From contig NZ_QUOK01000004.1 in the NCBI RefSeq assembly GCF_003390325.1, positions 124,001 through 188,000 of the forward strand: a stretch of 64,000 nt of DNA, read 5' to 3'. Position numbers and translations under genes: made by a program. Origin of the DNA: Rhodohalobacter sp. SW132 (GTDB taxonomy: Bacteria; Bacteroidota; Rhodothermia; Balneolales; Balneolaceae). Of the stretch, positions 1 through 8,600 are shown piece after piece; position 1 is the stretch's first letter; every line of letters starts with the position of its first letter. A model generated the notes under the pieces. The model was given only the letters and a program-made list of their open reading frames with translations. It was not told the origin of the DNA and searched no databases.

Positions 1-328
1 GCAATCCGGTTCAACTGCAGAAAAAGAACGGAAGTTCAGAGAATTCTGGGAAGAGAGAGATCCCACACCTGAAACCGAGTTTAACGAATTGATGGCCGAA
101 TACTACAACAGGATTGATTATGCGTTCAGAAACTTCAGTTCCCTGCAAACTCCCGGTTATGAATCTGATCGTGGTCGCGCATACATTCTTTACGGTGAGC
201 CCGATAATGTAGAGCGCCGGCTGCCAACCGATCAACCGACACGGGAAATTTGGGAATATCCGGGCCGGACCCTGGTTTTTGAAGCAACTACAGGCTTCGG
301 TGATTTCCGTTTGATTTCTGAACGATAA
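1..328 (+). CDS. GWxTD domain protein, C-terminal end (partial)
   Basis: The reading frame is open from the window edge (frame starting at base 2) to a TAA at 326-328, so only about the last 108 residues are present. They match the end of the GWxTD domain family found in Bacteroidota and relatives: FREFWEERDPTP, then an alpha-helical stretch, then the SDRGRAYILYGEPD motif and the closing GFGDFRLISE. The name-giving motif is altered here to GYESD. The family is of unknown function and its members are usually exported. Everything about the N-terminus, including a signal peptide, lies outside the window. pdxA follows 40 bases downstream and could be co-transcribed. Confidence 0.85.
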   Translation, partial: QSGSTAEKERKFREFWEERDPTPETEFNELMAEYYNRIDYAFRNFSSLQTPGYESDRGRAYILYGEPDNVERRLPTDQPTREIWEYPGRTLVFEATTGFGDFRLISER

Positions 329-368
329 TGGGTTTCGCCCGGTCCCTGAGTTCCCTATTTTAAAATAT

Positions 369-1367
369 ATGAAGCCAACAATAGCAATTAGCATGGGTGA
401 TCCGGGCGGGATTGGTCCGGAGGTAATATTAAAAACCATCCACGAGTTTGGAACCGCCAAAGCTACACCGCTTCTGCTTGGAAATTCCTCCGTGTTTAAG
501 TTCTACGCAGATTCGATCGGGTTTGATCTTGATATTCACATCGTTGAAAATGCATCCGATGTCGTTCCAGGTCAGATCAACTTAATTGAAGCCGCTATGA
601 TGGATCACGAGATCCGGCCCGGAAGACTTGATGCTGTTAACGGCAAGGCGGCAATGCAGTCTGTGGCAAAAGGAATTGAGGCTTGTCTTTCTTCCAGCGC
701 CGATGCTCTCGTTACGGCTCCGATATCAAAAGAAGCGATCACACGGGCCGGGTACCGGGTTCCGGGACACACGGAATTTTTGGCAGAAAAAACGGGCACC
801 CACCAGGTTCTCATGATGCTTGTCAGCGGCCCGCTGCGTGTTGCCCTCGCAACCATTCATATTCCGCTACGGGATGTCGCCGGACTGCTAACGCCCGAAC
901 TCCTGACCACCCGACTGCAAATTTTGCACAACTCTCTTCAGGCTGATTTCAACATTCCGGAACCGAAAATTGCGGTTTTTGGACTGAATCCGCATTCAGG
1001 TGACGGAGGGGTTATAGGCCGTGAAGAGATCGACCTGATCACTCCGGTTATTGAAAAATTGAATCGCAGCGGATATTCGCTGAGCGGTCCCTTCGCAGGA
1101 GATGGATTTTTTGGGAAACAGATGCAGAATAAATATGACGCTATTTTCGCCATGTATCACGATCAAGGGCTCATTCCATTCAAAGCACTAACTTTTGGTA
1201 AAGGTGTGAATTTTACGGCCGGTTTGCCGATTATTCGCACTTCGCCCGATCACGGAACAGCTTTTGATATCGCAGGTACGAACAGTGCAGATCATCACTC
1301 GTTCTTATCAGCATACTCTCTTGCAATAGAAATGGCACAACACAGAAAAAAAGTAGCAACCTGCTAA
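369..1367 (+). CDS. pdxA: 4-hydroxythreonine-4-phosphate dehydrogenase
   Basis: PdxA oxidises 4-phosphohydroxy-L-threonine with NAD+ in the DXP-dependent route to pyridoxal phosphate; it is a cytoplasmic metal-dependent dimer. The 332-residue protein has the normal family length and opens with the typical ISMGDPGGIGPE. The substrate/metal histidines are visible: H134 in PGHTEFLA, H209 in LNPHSGDGG and H264 in MYHDQGLIP. The C-terminal TSPDHGTAFDIAG motif is intact. The ATG start at 369 puts the conserved motif at residue 7, as expected. Its TAA stop is directly abutted by the TTG start of the methyltransferase, so the two are probably one transcript with ftsE. Confidence 0.97.
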   Translation: MKPTIAISMGDPGGIGPEVILKTIHEFGTAKATPLLLGNSSVFKFYADSIGFDLDIHIVENASDVVPGQINLIEAAMMDHEIRPGRLDAVNGKAAMQSVAKGIEACLSSSADALVTAPISKEAITRAGYRVPGHTEFLAEKTGTHQVLMMLVSGPLRVALATIHIPLRDVAGLLTPELLTTRLQILHNSLQADFNIPEPKIAVFGLNPHSGDGGVIGREEIDLITPVIEKLNRSGYSLSGPFAGDGFFGKQMQNKYDAIFAMYHDQGLIPFKALTFGKGVNFTAGLPIIRTSPDHGTAFDIAGTNSADHHSFLSAYSLAIEMAQHRKKVATC

Positions 1368-2153
1368 TTGGAAAATATCTCAGATTATATCGAACCGAAA
1401 CGACAATATTCAATCCTGGCTGAGATTTACGATGCAGTAATGCATGATGTGGATTATGAGGCGTGGGCGGATTACATCGACGAAGTGATCATGCGTCACC
1501 ACCACGAAGCGCGTGATATCCTGGAACTCGCCTGCGGAACCGGTACGATGGCTATTTCGATGGAAGAACTGGGTTACTATACGATCACAGCGACCGACCT
1601 TTCTCCGGATATGATTCGTAAAGCGCGTGAAAAAGGAGAAGAAAAAGAATCTGACGTCAGCTTTCAGACGCTTGATTTTCTCGACATCAACCTGGACAAA
1701 AAGTTCGATGCCGTGTACATGGTTTTCGATAGCCTCAACTATCTTCACAACACCAGTGATATCGCAAAGCTGCACGAACAGGTTTATAATGTTTTGAACC
1801 CCGGCGGCATCTTTGTATATGATTTCACAACACCACGTAACTCAAGGAAAGCGATCCGTTATCTCGATAATGAGAATGAAACCGTGAACGAATATTTTAG
1901 CTATCAAAGATCCAGCCGGTATGATGAAAAGCAGAAAATCCACACCAACACTTTTGATATTTCGCTGAAAAACCTGGCTGACAGCAGCCAGGTTAAAAAT
2001 TACAGGGAAGAACACCAGCAGCGAATCTACACGATGAACGAGCTCTATCCCATTGTAGAAAAGTCGCCGTTCAGCCTGGTGAAAGCTTACGATGGTTTTG
2101 AACTGAAACCCGCACACAAACGCAGCCTGAGAATCACAATGGTATTACGATGA
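1368..2153 (+). CDS. class I SAM-dependent methyltransferase
   Basis: The 261-residue protein has a Rossmann-type methyltransferase core: motif I ELACGTGT at residues 53-60, an acidic ribose-binding position after TATDLSP, and FDAVYMVFDSLNYL as motif IV. The substrate cannot be told from the sequence; similar proteins are annotated only as class I methyltransferases. The start is a TTG at 1368 immediately after the pdxA stop, with no suitable ATG before motif I, which argues for translational coupling. The stop overlaps the ftsE start (ATGA). No signal peptide or membrane segment. Confidence 0.85.
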   Translation: MENISDYIEPKRQYSILAEIYDAVMHDVDYEAWADYIDEVIMRHHHEARDILELACGTGTMAISMEELGYYTITATDLSPDMIRKAREKGEEKESDVSFQTLDFLDINLDKKFDAVYMVFDSLNYLHNTSDIAKLHEQVYNVLNPGGIFVYDFTTPRNSRKAIRYLDNENETVNEYFSYQRSSRYDEKQKIHTNTFDISLKNLADSSQVKNYREEHQQRIYTMNELYPIVEKSPFSLVKAYDGFELKPAHKRSLRITMVLR

Positions 2154-2827
2154 CAGAAAACAGTGTTATTGATTTAAATAACGTTACGGTAGCCTTCAAC
2201 GGAACAACAGTGCTCGAAAATATCAACTTCTCATTGGACGTGGGTGAATTTTGTTACGTAATCGGTAAGACCGGAGCAGGAAAAAGTTCCTTTTTAAAAC
2301 TTCTCTACAGAGATGTACTGCCCACCCGGGGAGTTGTGAGAGTTGCCGACTATGAAGTTTCAAATTTACCTGATAACAAAGTCCCTTTTCTCAGAAGACG
2401 CCTCGGCATCGTATTCCAGGATTTTCAGCTGCTTCCGGATAGAAATATTTACGAAAATGTAGCCTTTGCCCTTCGCGTTACAGGCCAGAAAAATCGTTAC
2501 ATCAAACAGCGTGTGTTAGAAGTTCTTGGCCTCGTTGGGCTCAGCCATAAACGAAAAGCAATGCCGGCTGATCTATCCGGCGGAGAACAACAGCGCGTGG
2601 TTATTGCAAGAGCACTGGCCAATGAACCGCGGATTCTGCTCGCTGACGAACCAACCGGTAACCTCGATCCCGAAGTGAGTGCCTCCATCATGGAACTACT
2701 AAAAACTATCAATAATCGCGGAATGTCCGTATTGATGGTAACGCATGATTATGAAGTTGTTCGGAGGTTTCCATATCGAACGGTGCAGATTAAGGATGGC
2801 GGACTGGAAGATATTAAAGTAATCTGA
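2150..2827 (+). CDS. ftsE: cell division ATP-binding protein FtsE
   Basis: This is the ABC ATPase of the FtsEX complex, which couples ATP hydrolysis to peptidoglycan hydrolase activation at the septum. At 225 residues it is a single nucleotide-binding domain: Walker A GKTGAGKSS (39-47), Q-loop at FQDFQLLPDRN, signature LSGGEQQRV, Walker B ILLADEPTGNLDP and the switch histidine in VTHD. The FQDFQLL motif and the short length favour FtsE over LolD. The start overlaps the methyltransferase stop by four bases. The membrane partner ftsX is not in the window, so it must lie elsewhere or be supplied unlinked. Confidence 0.88.
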   Translation: MTENSVIDLNNVTVAFNGTTVLENINFSLDVGEFCYVIGKTGAGKSSFLKLLYRDVLPTRGVVRVADYEVSNLPDNKVPFLRRRLGIVFQDFQLLPDRNIYENVAFALRVTGQKNRYIKQRVLEVLGLVGLSHKRKAMPADLSGGEQQRVVIARALANEPRILLADEPTGNLDPEVSASIMELLKTINNRGMSVLMVTHDYEVVRRFPYRTVQIKDGGLEDIKVI

Positions 2828-3132
2828 TCCGGAAGATTCGGTATCATTAGAGCCACTCTAAACGGGAAAGATGAGCATAAAAAGCAAGAGGCCTGGCTTT
2901 CAACCAGACCTCTCTAACTACGTTGGCTTTCGGGGTACAACTCTTATCGAGTTATAACATTGGGTCTAACGTACATGCCTGATCTTTGTTCCATACTTTT
3001 TTAAAAATTTTTCTCTTTTTTTTCTCATCTCTCAGGCACTATAACATTGATTTTATTCATCATTAAAGTGTTTAACCGGTATCAATTATAGGATATCATC
3101 GCACTGAAATTACCAACACGGTTAAAAATCCA
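2828..3132. other. intergenic region between convergent ftsE and recD
   Basis: This 305-base stretch lies between two gene ends. It holds a minus-strand terminator-like hairpin (2879-2913), a second small hairpin with arms AACTC and GAGTT at 2939-2953, and then AT-rich sequence up to recD. No protein gene is convincing. The part between about 2880 and 2990 is richer in GC and in pairing potential than the rest, so it could be the 3' end of the rec transcript or a small RNA. Confidence 0.5.
2879..2913 (-). terminator. intrinsic terminator read on the minus strand
   Basis: On the minus strand the arms AGAGGTCTGG and CCAGGCCTCT form a 10-bp stem with one U-G pair and a 7-base loop, followed by TGCTTTTT. 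On the plus strand the same sequence has a C-A mismatch and no T-run, so it is oriented for leftward transcripts. It lies about 220 bases after the recD stop and could end the recCBD message or a separate small RNA. Confidence 0.6.
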
Positions 3133-4971
3133 CTATAATCCGGAAAATCTCTCTGTCTCACGGTTTGACGCCTTGATAAACAATTCTAATTCCCCGTATA
3201 AGGAAAACCCTTTTTTGGCCCGGGTAATCGCGGTGTACAAAAGCTCCCTGGTGAGTATCGGCGTGTCTTTAACCGGCAGCAAAAAGTTCACCTGACTAAA
3301 CTCTGATCCCTGGCTTTTATGTACCGTTAAAAAATAGGCCGGGGCAAAATGAGTCAGCTGTTCCGGTTTGATTTTTTTGATTCCGGATCCCGACTGCACA
3401 AATACTCGGTAATTTCCATCATCCTGAAGAATGCATACGCCATGATCCCCATTAAAAACACCCAGATCATAATTATTTCGGGAGATGATGATTGGCCTCC
3501 CATGAAACCACCCTTTTTGCATTTTCACAACCCGTGCGGACGCTACTGCCTGCTCGGCAAGCCGGTTCAGCCGCTCTGAACCCGATAGTCCTCGCCTCAG
3601 GGCTGTCAGCCAAACGGACTTTTTCCAAAATTCAAGGGCCTCTTCGGGGGTATCAATTTTTTGTACACTTTGAACCTTATCACGAATATCAGCGGTAAGT
3701 TTCCCGAAATCATTTTTCCGGTTTTGAAACGAATTGAATCGGATATCATCAAACGAGTGAAACAAATCCTCGGTGCTTTGAACCGAATCTATCCCCCGGT
3801 TTACTGAAGCGGCCAATTGCCCGATACCGCTGTTTTCATCAAATCGATAACTTTTGGTCAGATATACAATTGAGTCATCAATTTTACTGGATGATGGAAT
3901 TTGATCTGCTAACGGAATACCCAGATTTTTCAGCAGATCTTCGGTTTCAGGATTAAACGTGTTTTCCTTTTTTCGGCACAAATCAGCAAATACAGATCCG
4001 GCTTCCACCGAAGCAAGCTGATCTTTATCACCAAGCAGAATCAGGCGCGTCCCTTCATCGAGGTGACGAATCAGTCGGGTGATCAGGGAAAGGTCAATCA
4101 TTGAAGCTTCATCCACGATTACGATATCATACCGGAGCATTTTCCGGCGAACCGGCGGAAGCAATCCATGCTCCTCCACTGATCTCAGCAGCCGGTGAAT
4201 GGTCTGTGCTTCAGAGGGAAAAGAACGGAGCTGTTCGTCTGTCAGGTTCAAATTTTGAAGCTCCCCAAACAGCGCTTCGCCCATTCTGCCCGCAGCTTTT
4301 CCGGTTGGTGCTGCGAGGGCAATACGAAGTGGTTTTTCTGATGTTCGCTGCAAAAGGGTTAGCATTCGTGCAACAGTCGTGGTTTTTCCGGTCCCGGGGC
4401 CGCCGGATACAATCAAAAAGGATTTAAAAAGTGAAAGTGCTGCTGCCGTTTTTTGCCAGTTGACACTCTTGCCTTCAGCCGGGAAAAGACGATCCAGCTC
4501 CGCTTTTACCGAATCGGAAACTGAAAAACCGGTTTCTGAGCGGCTTTTTTGTTGAATCCACGATTTTAAATTCTGTTCCTGTTTATAAAATCTGTGTATG
4601 TATAGCCTGTTATCAATGAGTGTAAACGGCTTACCCGAGCCCGGTTTCCCAATAATTTTGCTATGTAACAGATCCAGTTTCCCGGGATTCAGGTTTTGAT
4701 ATTCCCGTTTTTCCGGTTCTGTAATTTGTATCAGCTCCTCCACGCTTCGGTCAGCCGGCATGCAAACATGACCATCTCTGACAAAAAGAGACGTGAGCGC
4801 CACCGCAATTTTTTCATCTTCTGAGAGTTCGCCATATTCTGATTCCAGGTATCGAATCAATTCCAGTTCATGGCGCTGAAAAATCTCTTTAAGAGAAATT
4901 TCTTTTCTCTTCGCACCTGAATTCTCAGGCTGATCAAACAGAGTTGGCGTTTGCTTATTCCCTTTACTCAT
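3133..4971 (-). CDS. recD: exodeoxyribonuclease V subunit alpha (RecD)
   Basis: RecD is the fast 5'-3' helicase of RecBCD, the enzyme that resects double-strand ends for RecA loading. The 612-residue protein shows superfamily 1B helicase motifs: Walker A GGPGTGKTTT with K196, the adenine-proximal QKTAAALSLF, motif II IVIVDEASMID, motif III LILLGDKDQLASV and the C-terminal LTVHKSQGSEF plus YTAITRAKK. Length equals the E. coli protein. Its ATG overlaps the recB stop (ATGA), giving a recC-recB-recD operon on the minus strand. The N-terminal domain that contacts RecB is present but weakly conserved, as is usual. Confidence 0.95.
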   Translation of the reverse strand: MSKGNKQTPTLFDQPENSGAKRKEISLKEIFQRHELELIRYLESEYGELSEDEKIAVALTSLFVRDGHVCMPADRSVEELIQITEPEKREYQNLNPGKLDLLHSKIIGKPGSGKPFTLIDNRLYIHRFYKQEQNLKSWIQQKSRSETGFSVSDSVKAELDRLFPAEGKSVNWQKTAAALSLFKSFLIVSGGPGTGKTTTVARMLTLLQRTSEKPLRIALAAPTGKAAGRMGEALFGELQNLNLTDEQLRSFPSEAQTIHRLLRSVEEHGLLPPVRRKMLRYDIVIVDEASMIDLSLITRLIRHLDEGTRLILLGDKDQLASVEAGSVFADLCRKKENTFNPETEDLLKNLGIPLADQIPSSSKIDDSIVYLTKSYRFDENSGIGQLAASVNRGIDSVQSTEDLFHSFDDIRFNSFQNRKNDFGKLTADIRDKVQSVQKIDTPEEALEFWKKSVWLTALRRGLSGSERLNRLAEQAVASARVVKMQKGWFHGRPIIISRNNYDLGVFNGDHGVCILQDDGNYRVFVQSGSGIKKIKPEQLTHFAPAYFLTVHKSQGSEFSQVNFLLPVKDTPILTRELLYTAITRAKKGFSLYGELELFIKASNRETERFSGL

Positions 4972-7900
4972 TCTTCAGCCGGATTGATTATGTTTGATGG
5001 TTCAGATTTCATCACACCAAGAGTTTGCTCGAGTTTCTGGATAACTGACAGGTCCGGTTTATGAAACCACACGCCGTTACTGCTGCCCGGTTTCATCCCC
5101 CGTACAAATAGGTACGCTACTCCGCCAAAATCGTTTTCGTAACTAAAACCGGGCACGCGAGTGCGTAAATAGGCTAAAAGGGCAACGGTATAGAGGTGAT
5201 ATTGCAGATCGTAGTGGTTCGCCCGGATTTCATGTCTCAAATCTTCCTCACCATAATCATCTACAGAATCCCCGAGATAATTTGATTTATAGTCGAGGAT
5301 ATAATATTTACCATCCTGCCGCGCCACCAAATCAATAAAACCGGTCAGATACATTTGGCTGCGGGAATCCGGAATGGTATTTCCGTTTTCATTCCGAATG
5401 ATTTCTATCAGTTCATCACCATACACTTCAGCAGCTGGAAAGTGAAACTCCAGTTCGCGAATTTGATCATCATTTCTCAACTTGTTCAGTGAAAAACCGG
5501 GGATTTCTGCGCCGGTTACATCACTGAGCATCTGAAGGATTACATCTTTCCATTTTAGATCAAATTGATACTCTTCAAGCAGTTCCTCAACCGCATTCCC
5601 AAAATCATTTGCAGCAAATTCTGAGAAATCGAACGATTCGTGCTCAAATAATTTATGAATAGCCGTACCCGCAGTTGCCCCTTTTGGAAACTGGAAAATG
5701 GACTCTTTTTGCGATTTCTCTGATTCCGATTCAGGTTCAAACGCTTCAGAATACTGCTCGATAACCTGGTCAAAATCAGGTTCTGCAGGATCCGAAGAGT
5801 GACCTGCCAGCGAAGAGAAACTCTCCACCCGATTTTTCACCTGCAGTGTTTCCCGGCCGATGTACGGCTCAAACTCAATCTCATCTCCGGCCCCGGGTTG
5901 GGTGATTTCTATGTCGGAAAGCGGTTCATCTCTTTCAATAATCTCAAAGCCAATTTCGGGCACAGCAGACAGTTCTTTAAATCGATCCAGAATAATTCCC
6001 TCATCAGGTTCTTTTCCATCCTTTAATTTTACGCGATCTTCGATGAATTGCTTCGTTTTTTCCGTTCCCGACAGCGCAGCTCCGAGTCCGGAAAAAAGGG
6101 ATTCTGTGTGGGTTGACCAGAAGACAAATGAACCGTATTCGGCACGTGTCAGCGCTACGTACGTTTTCCGCACCTCCTCCGCAATCGACTCCAGGTCCGC
6201 CGCTGTTTCGGCAGCTTTTCTGCGTTCACTTTTTTCCCGTTCAATGTTGATATAAAGCTCACTTTCTCCTGGTTTATGATACTCAACCGGTGATTTAATT
6301 TTATTTTTATGAAACGACGGTTCGTGGCCCATCCATAATGTCGGGCAAAAAACAAGCGGAAACTGAAGCCCCTTACTCGCATGAACGGTCATGATTTTCA
6401 CCAGGTGCTGATCGCTTTCGAGCTGAAGCTCTTTCTCCTCTTCCCGTTCGGTTTCATCCATCTGCCGCAGCAGCCAGCGGTGCAGCATACGCGGCGCACG
6501 TTCATTTATCCTCTCCTCTTGTGCACAAACCTCTGCAAGATGATACAAATTTGTAATGATTCGCTCCGAACCCTCAAGAGATGCCAGGTTTGCGAGCCTC
6601 CCCTCTTTATGGATAATTTCATAGAACATGGCATAAAATCCCCGTCGCTTCCAAACCGAGTTCAACTCCATCAGTTCTTCGGAAAGTGACTGGTAACGCT
6701 CCTCATCTTCGGTCAGATTGTGCAGCCGGTTCAGATCCTGGCCAAACATGCCGGTTAACAGGAGTGCATGTACCGCTCTGCTGTTCAGCGGATTTAAAAC
6801 GGCATTCATCACAATTTCCAGTTTAGTGGCTTCCACTGTTTCGAAGATGGTTTGATTGGTTTTCGTCACCGAATCAATCCCAATCTGTTTCAATTTTCGC
6901 TGCAGTGTCTTTGCATCTTTATGCCGGCTGATCAGAATCGTAATATCGCCGGCACGAACAGGCCTGTCACCGATTGTTGCCTCACCGCGGGAAGCCATAC
7001 CGAGTATTTCACCAATTTTTTTTACGGTTTGAGAGAAGGCAAAACTGCAGGCATTCCCCTTGTTTGAATCAATACCGCTACGCGCAATAACTGAAAGTGA
7101 TGGCACCGATTCACCACGGATTACCAGAGAATCGGTGTGATTTTCCCGTCCTGCTTCCGAAGGCCTGAACTCTATTTCTTCTTCGATAAACGCATTTCTT
7201 TCACCTGAAAAAAGCTCGTTCACCGCCCGGATATACCCCGTTGTGCTCCGGTAATTTTTCGTGAGCGTATAATCGGATCCCACCCCATCTTTTCTCGCCC
7301 TGAAATAGGTATGCAGGTCCGCACCCCGGAAAGCGTAAATGGCTTGCTTTGGGTCACCAATCATCATCAAGCTGCTGTCACTGTTTTGGGCCGGATAGAT
7401 TTTGCTGAATATCTCGTATTGAATTGGGTCCGTATCCTGGAATTCATCCACCAGCGCAACTGGATACCGTTTTCGGAGTTTTCCGGAGAGTTCAGCACTA
7501 TTTTCACCTGTGATGAGAGAGTCGTGAATATTTGTAAGCAGATCATCATAACTGCTGATTTCCGATTCTGCCGTCAATTCCTTTCTCCGCTCCGATATCT
7601 CCCGAAACGCCTGGATTAGCAAAGTGGACTGAACTTTTTTTACCTCACCGGCCTTCTCAGCCAGTTCGGAACAGAGATCAAAAAACGGGTGCTCAGGAAC
7701 CGGGTTTCCATTTTTCCTGAGGTTTTCATCATCATACACATAATCTGATGTCAGATAAACCAGCGCATCGGGCTTATCCTGGCTGAATGATCTGTCATAA
7801 AGATAGAATTCAAACTTCCGTATTCTGGAATCTACATGCTGCGCATAGCCGCTCAAATCACATGTTCTCATGATTTTCAGAATCGTCTCTTTTTCCGCGT

Positions 7901-8600
7901 GCCAAAGATTTTTCAGATCGGCTTTCAAATCAATCAAGTCCTTCAGAATCGCTTTGGGATCATCTACAAATTCACCTTCGGCAGTCGCATACGGCTTGTC
8001 AATCAGCGGCTTGATCCCACCGTAACTGATCAATTCGCCGGGAGTAGCTGCAATGGAAGTCAATTTTGAAATGAGATAGTGACCGGCTTCTGAACCGCTG
8101 TTCTCATGCATGAAGGTTCTCCAGTAGTCATCAGCCGCCGTCATCAATAGCTGATCGGTGGGACTCACATTTAACTCAAAAGGCGTACCCGCAATCAGCG
8201 CCTCTTCCTGGAGAATTTTTTGGCAAAATCCGTGAATGGTGAAAACCTGGCAATCATCAAAATTGTGCATCGCCCTGCGAAGTGCTTCAGCAGACTTCAG
8301 GTTTTTTCCATAACGGCTGTAGATTTCACTCAAAAATGGATCTTTATCACCCGGCGGGTCACTCCCTTCAACCGTATCCAGAGTTTGCCGTAGTCGTTCA
8401 AGAATTCGTTCACGAAGTTCAGCCGTCGCTTTTTTGGTGAAGGTCACGGTTAGAATTTGCTCGATATCGAGCTCTCGTTCAAGCAACAGCCGGATAAAAA
8501 TCCCAACAATGGTATATGTTTTCCCGGTTCCGGCACTCGCCTCAACCAGCACTCGGGGTGAGAATTCAAGATCAAAAATCTGATTCAGTTCTTCTCTCAT
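4968..8600 (-). CDS. recB: exodeoxyribonuclease V subunit beta (RecB)
   Basis: RecB carries the 3'-5' helicase and the single nuclease site of RecBCD. The protein (1210 residues from the ATG at 8600) begins with UvrD-type motifs: Walker A ASAGTGKTYT (K27), VTFTKKATAELRERI, ALVDEFQDTDPIQYE, MIGDPKQAIYAFRGAD, and later VHASKGLQFPLVF and YVALTRAEY. The C-terminal nuclease domain shows GFIDLVARQDG and ILDYKSN, where D1103 and K1105 correspond to the catalytic DYK. An upstream in-frame start at 8630 exists, but the ATG at 8600 forms an ATGA overlap with recC and fits the operon style, so I prefer it. Confidence 0.95.
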   Translation of the reverse strand: MREELNQIFDLEFSPRVLVEASAGTGKTYTIVGIFIRLLLERELDIEQILTVTFTKKATAELRERILERLRQTLDTVEGSDPPGDKDPFLSEIYSRYGKNLKSAEALRRAMHNFDDCQVFTIHGFCQKILQEEALIAGTPFELNVSPTDQLLMTAADDYWRTFMHENSGSEAGHYLISKLTSIAATPGELISYGGIKPLIDKPYATAEGEFVDDPKAILKDLIDLKADLKNLWHAEKETILKIMRTCDLSGYAQHVDSRIRKFEFYLYDRSFSQDKPDALVYLTSDYVYDDENLRKNGNPVPEHPFFDLCSELAEKAGEVKKVQSTLLIQAFREISERRKELTAESEISSYDDLLTNIHDSLITGENSAELSGKLRKRYPVALVDEFQDTDPIQYEIFSKIYPAQNSDSSLMMIGDPKQAIYAFRGADLHTYFRARKDGVGSDYTLTKNYRSTTGYIRAVNELFSGERNAFIEEEIEFRPSEAGRENHTDSLVIRGESVPSLSVIARSGIDSNKGNACSFAFSQTVKKIGEILGMASRGEATIGDRPVRAGDITILISRHKDAKTLQRKLKQIGIDSVTKTNQTIFETVEATKLEIVMNAVLNPLNSRAVHALLLTGMFGQDLNRLHNLTEDEERYQSLSEELMELNSVWKRRGFYAMFYEIIHKEGRLANLASLEGSERIITNLYHLAEVCAQEERINERAPRMLHRWLLRQMDETEREEEKELQLESDQHLVKIMTVHASKGLQFPLVFCPTLWMGHEPSFHKNKIKSPVEYHKPGESELYINIEREKSERRKAAETAADLESIAEEVRKTYVALTRAEYGSFVFWSTHTESLFSGLGAALSGTEKTKQFIEDRVKLKDGKEPDEGIILDRFKELSAVPEIGFEIIERDEPLSDIEITQPGAGDEIEFEPYIGRETLQVKNRVESFSSLAGHSSDPAEPDFDQVIEQYSEAFEPESESEKSQKESIFQFPKGATAGTAIHKLFEHESFDFSEFAANDFGNAVEELLEEYQFDLKWKDVILQMLSDVTGAEIPGFSLNKLRNDDQIRELEFHFPAAEVYGDELIEIIRNENGNTIPDSRSQMYLTGFIDLVARQDGKYYILDYKSNYLGDSVDDYGEEDLRHEIRANHYDLQYHLYTVALLAYLRTRVPGFSYENDFGGVAYLFVRGMKPGSSNGVWFHKPDLSVIQKLEQTLGVMKSEPSNIINPAEE

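Noticed and set aside
11-460. Minus-strand frame of 149 codons at the window start
   Set aside because: It is antisense to the GWxTD gene and the start of pdxA, both clearly coding on the plus strand.
2871-2957. A 28-codon plus-strand frame (MSIKSKRPG...GTTLIEL) with a prepilin-like GTTLIEL
   Set aside because: It coincides with the minus-strand terminator hairpin and has no conserved context; the resemblance is probably chance.
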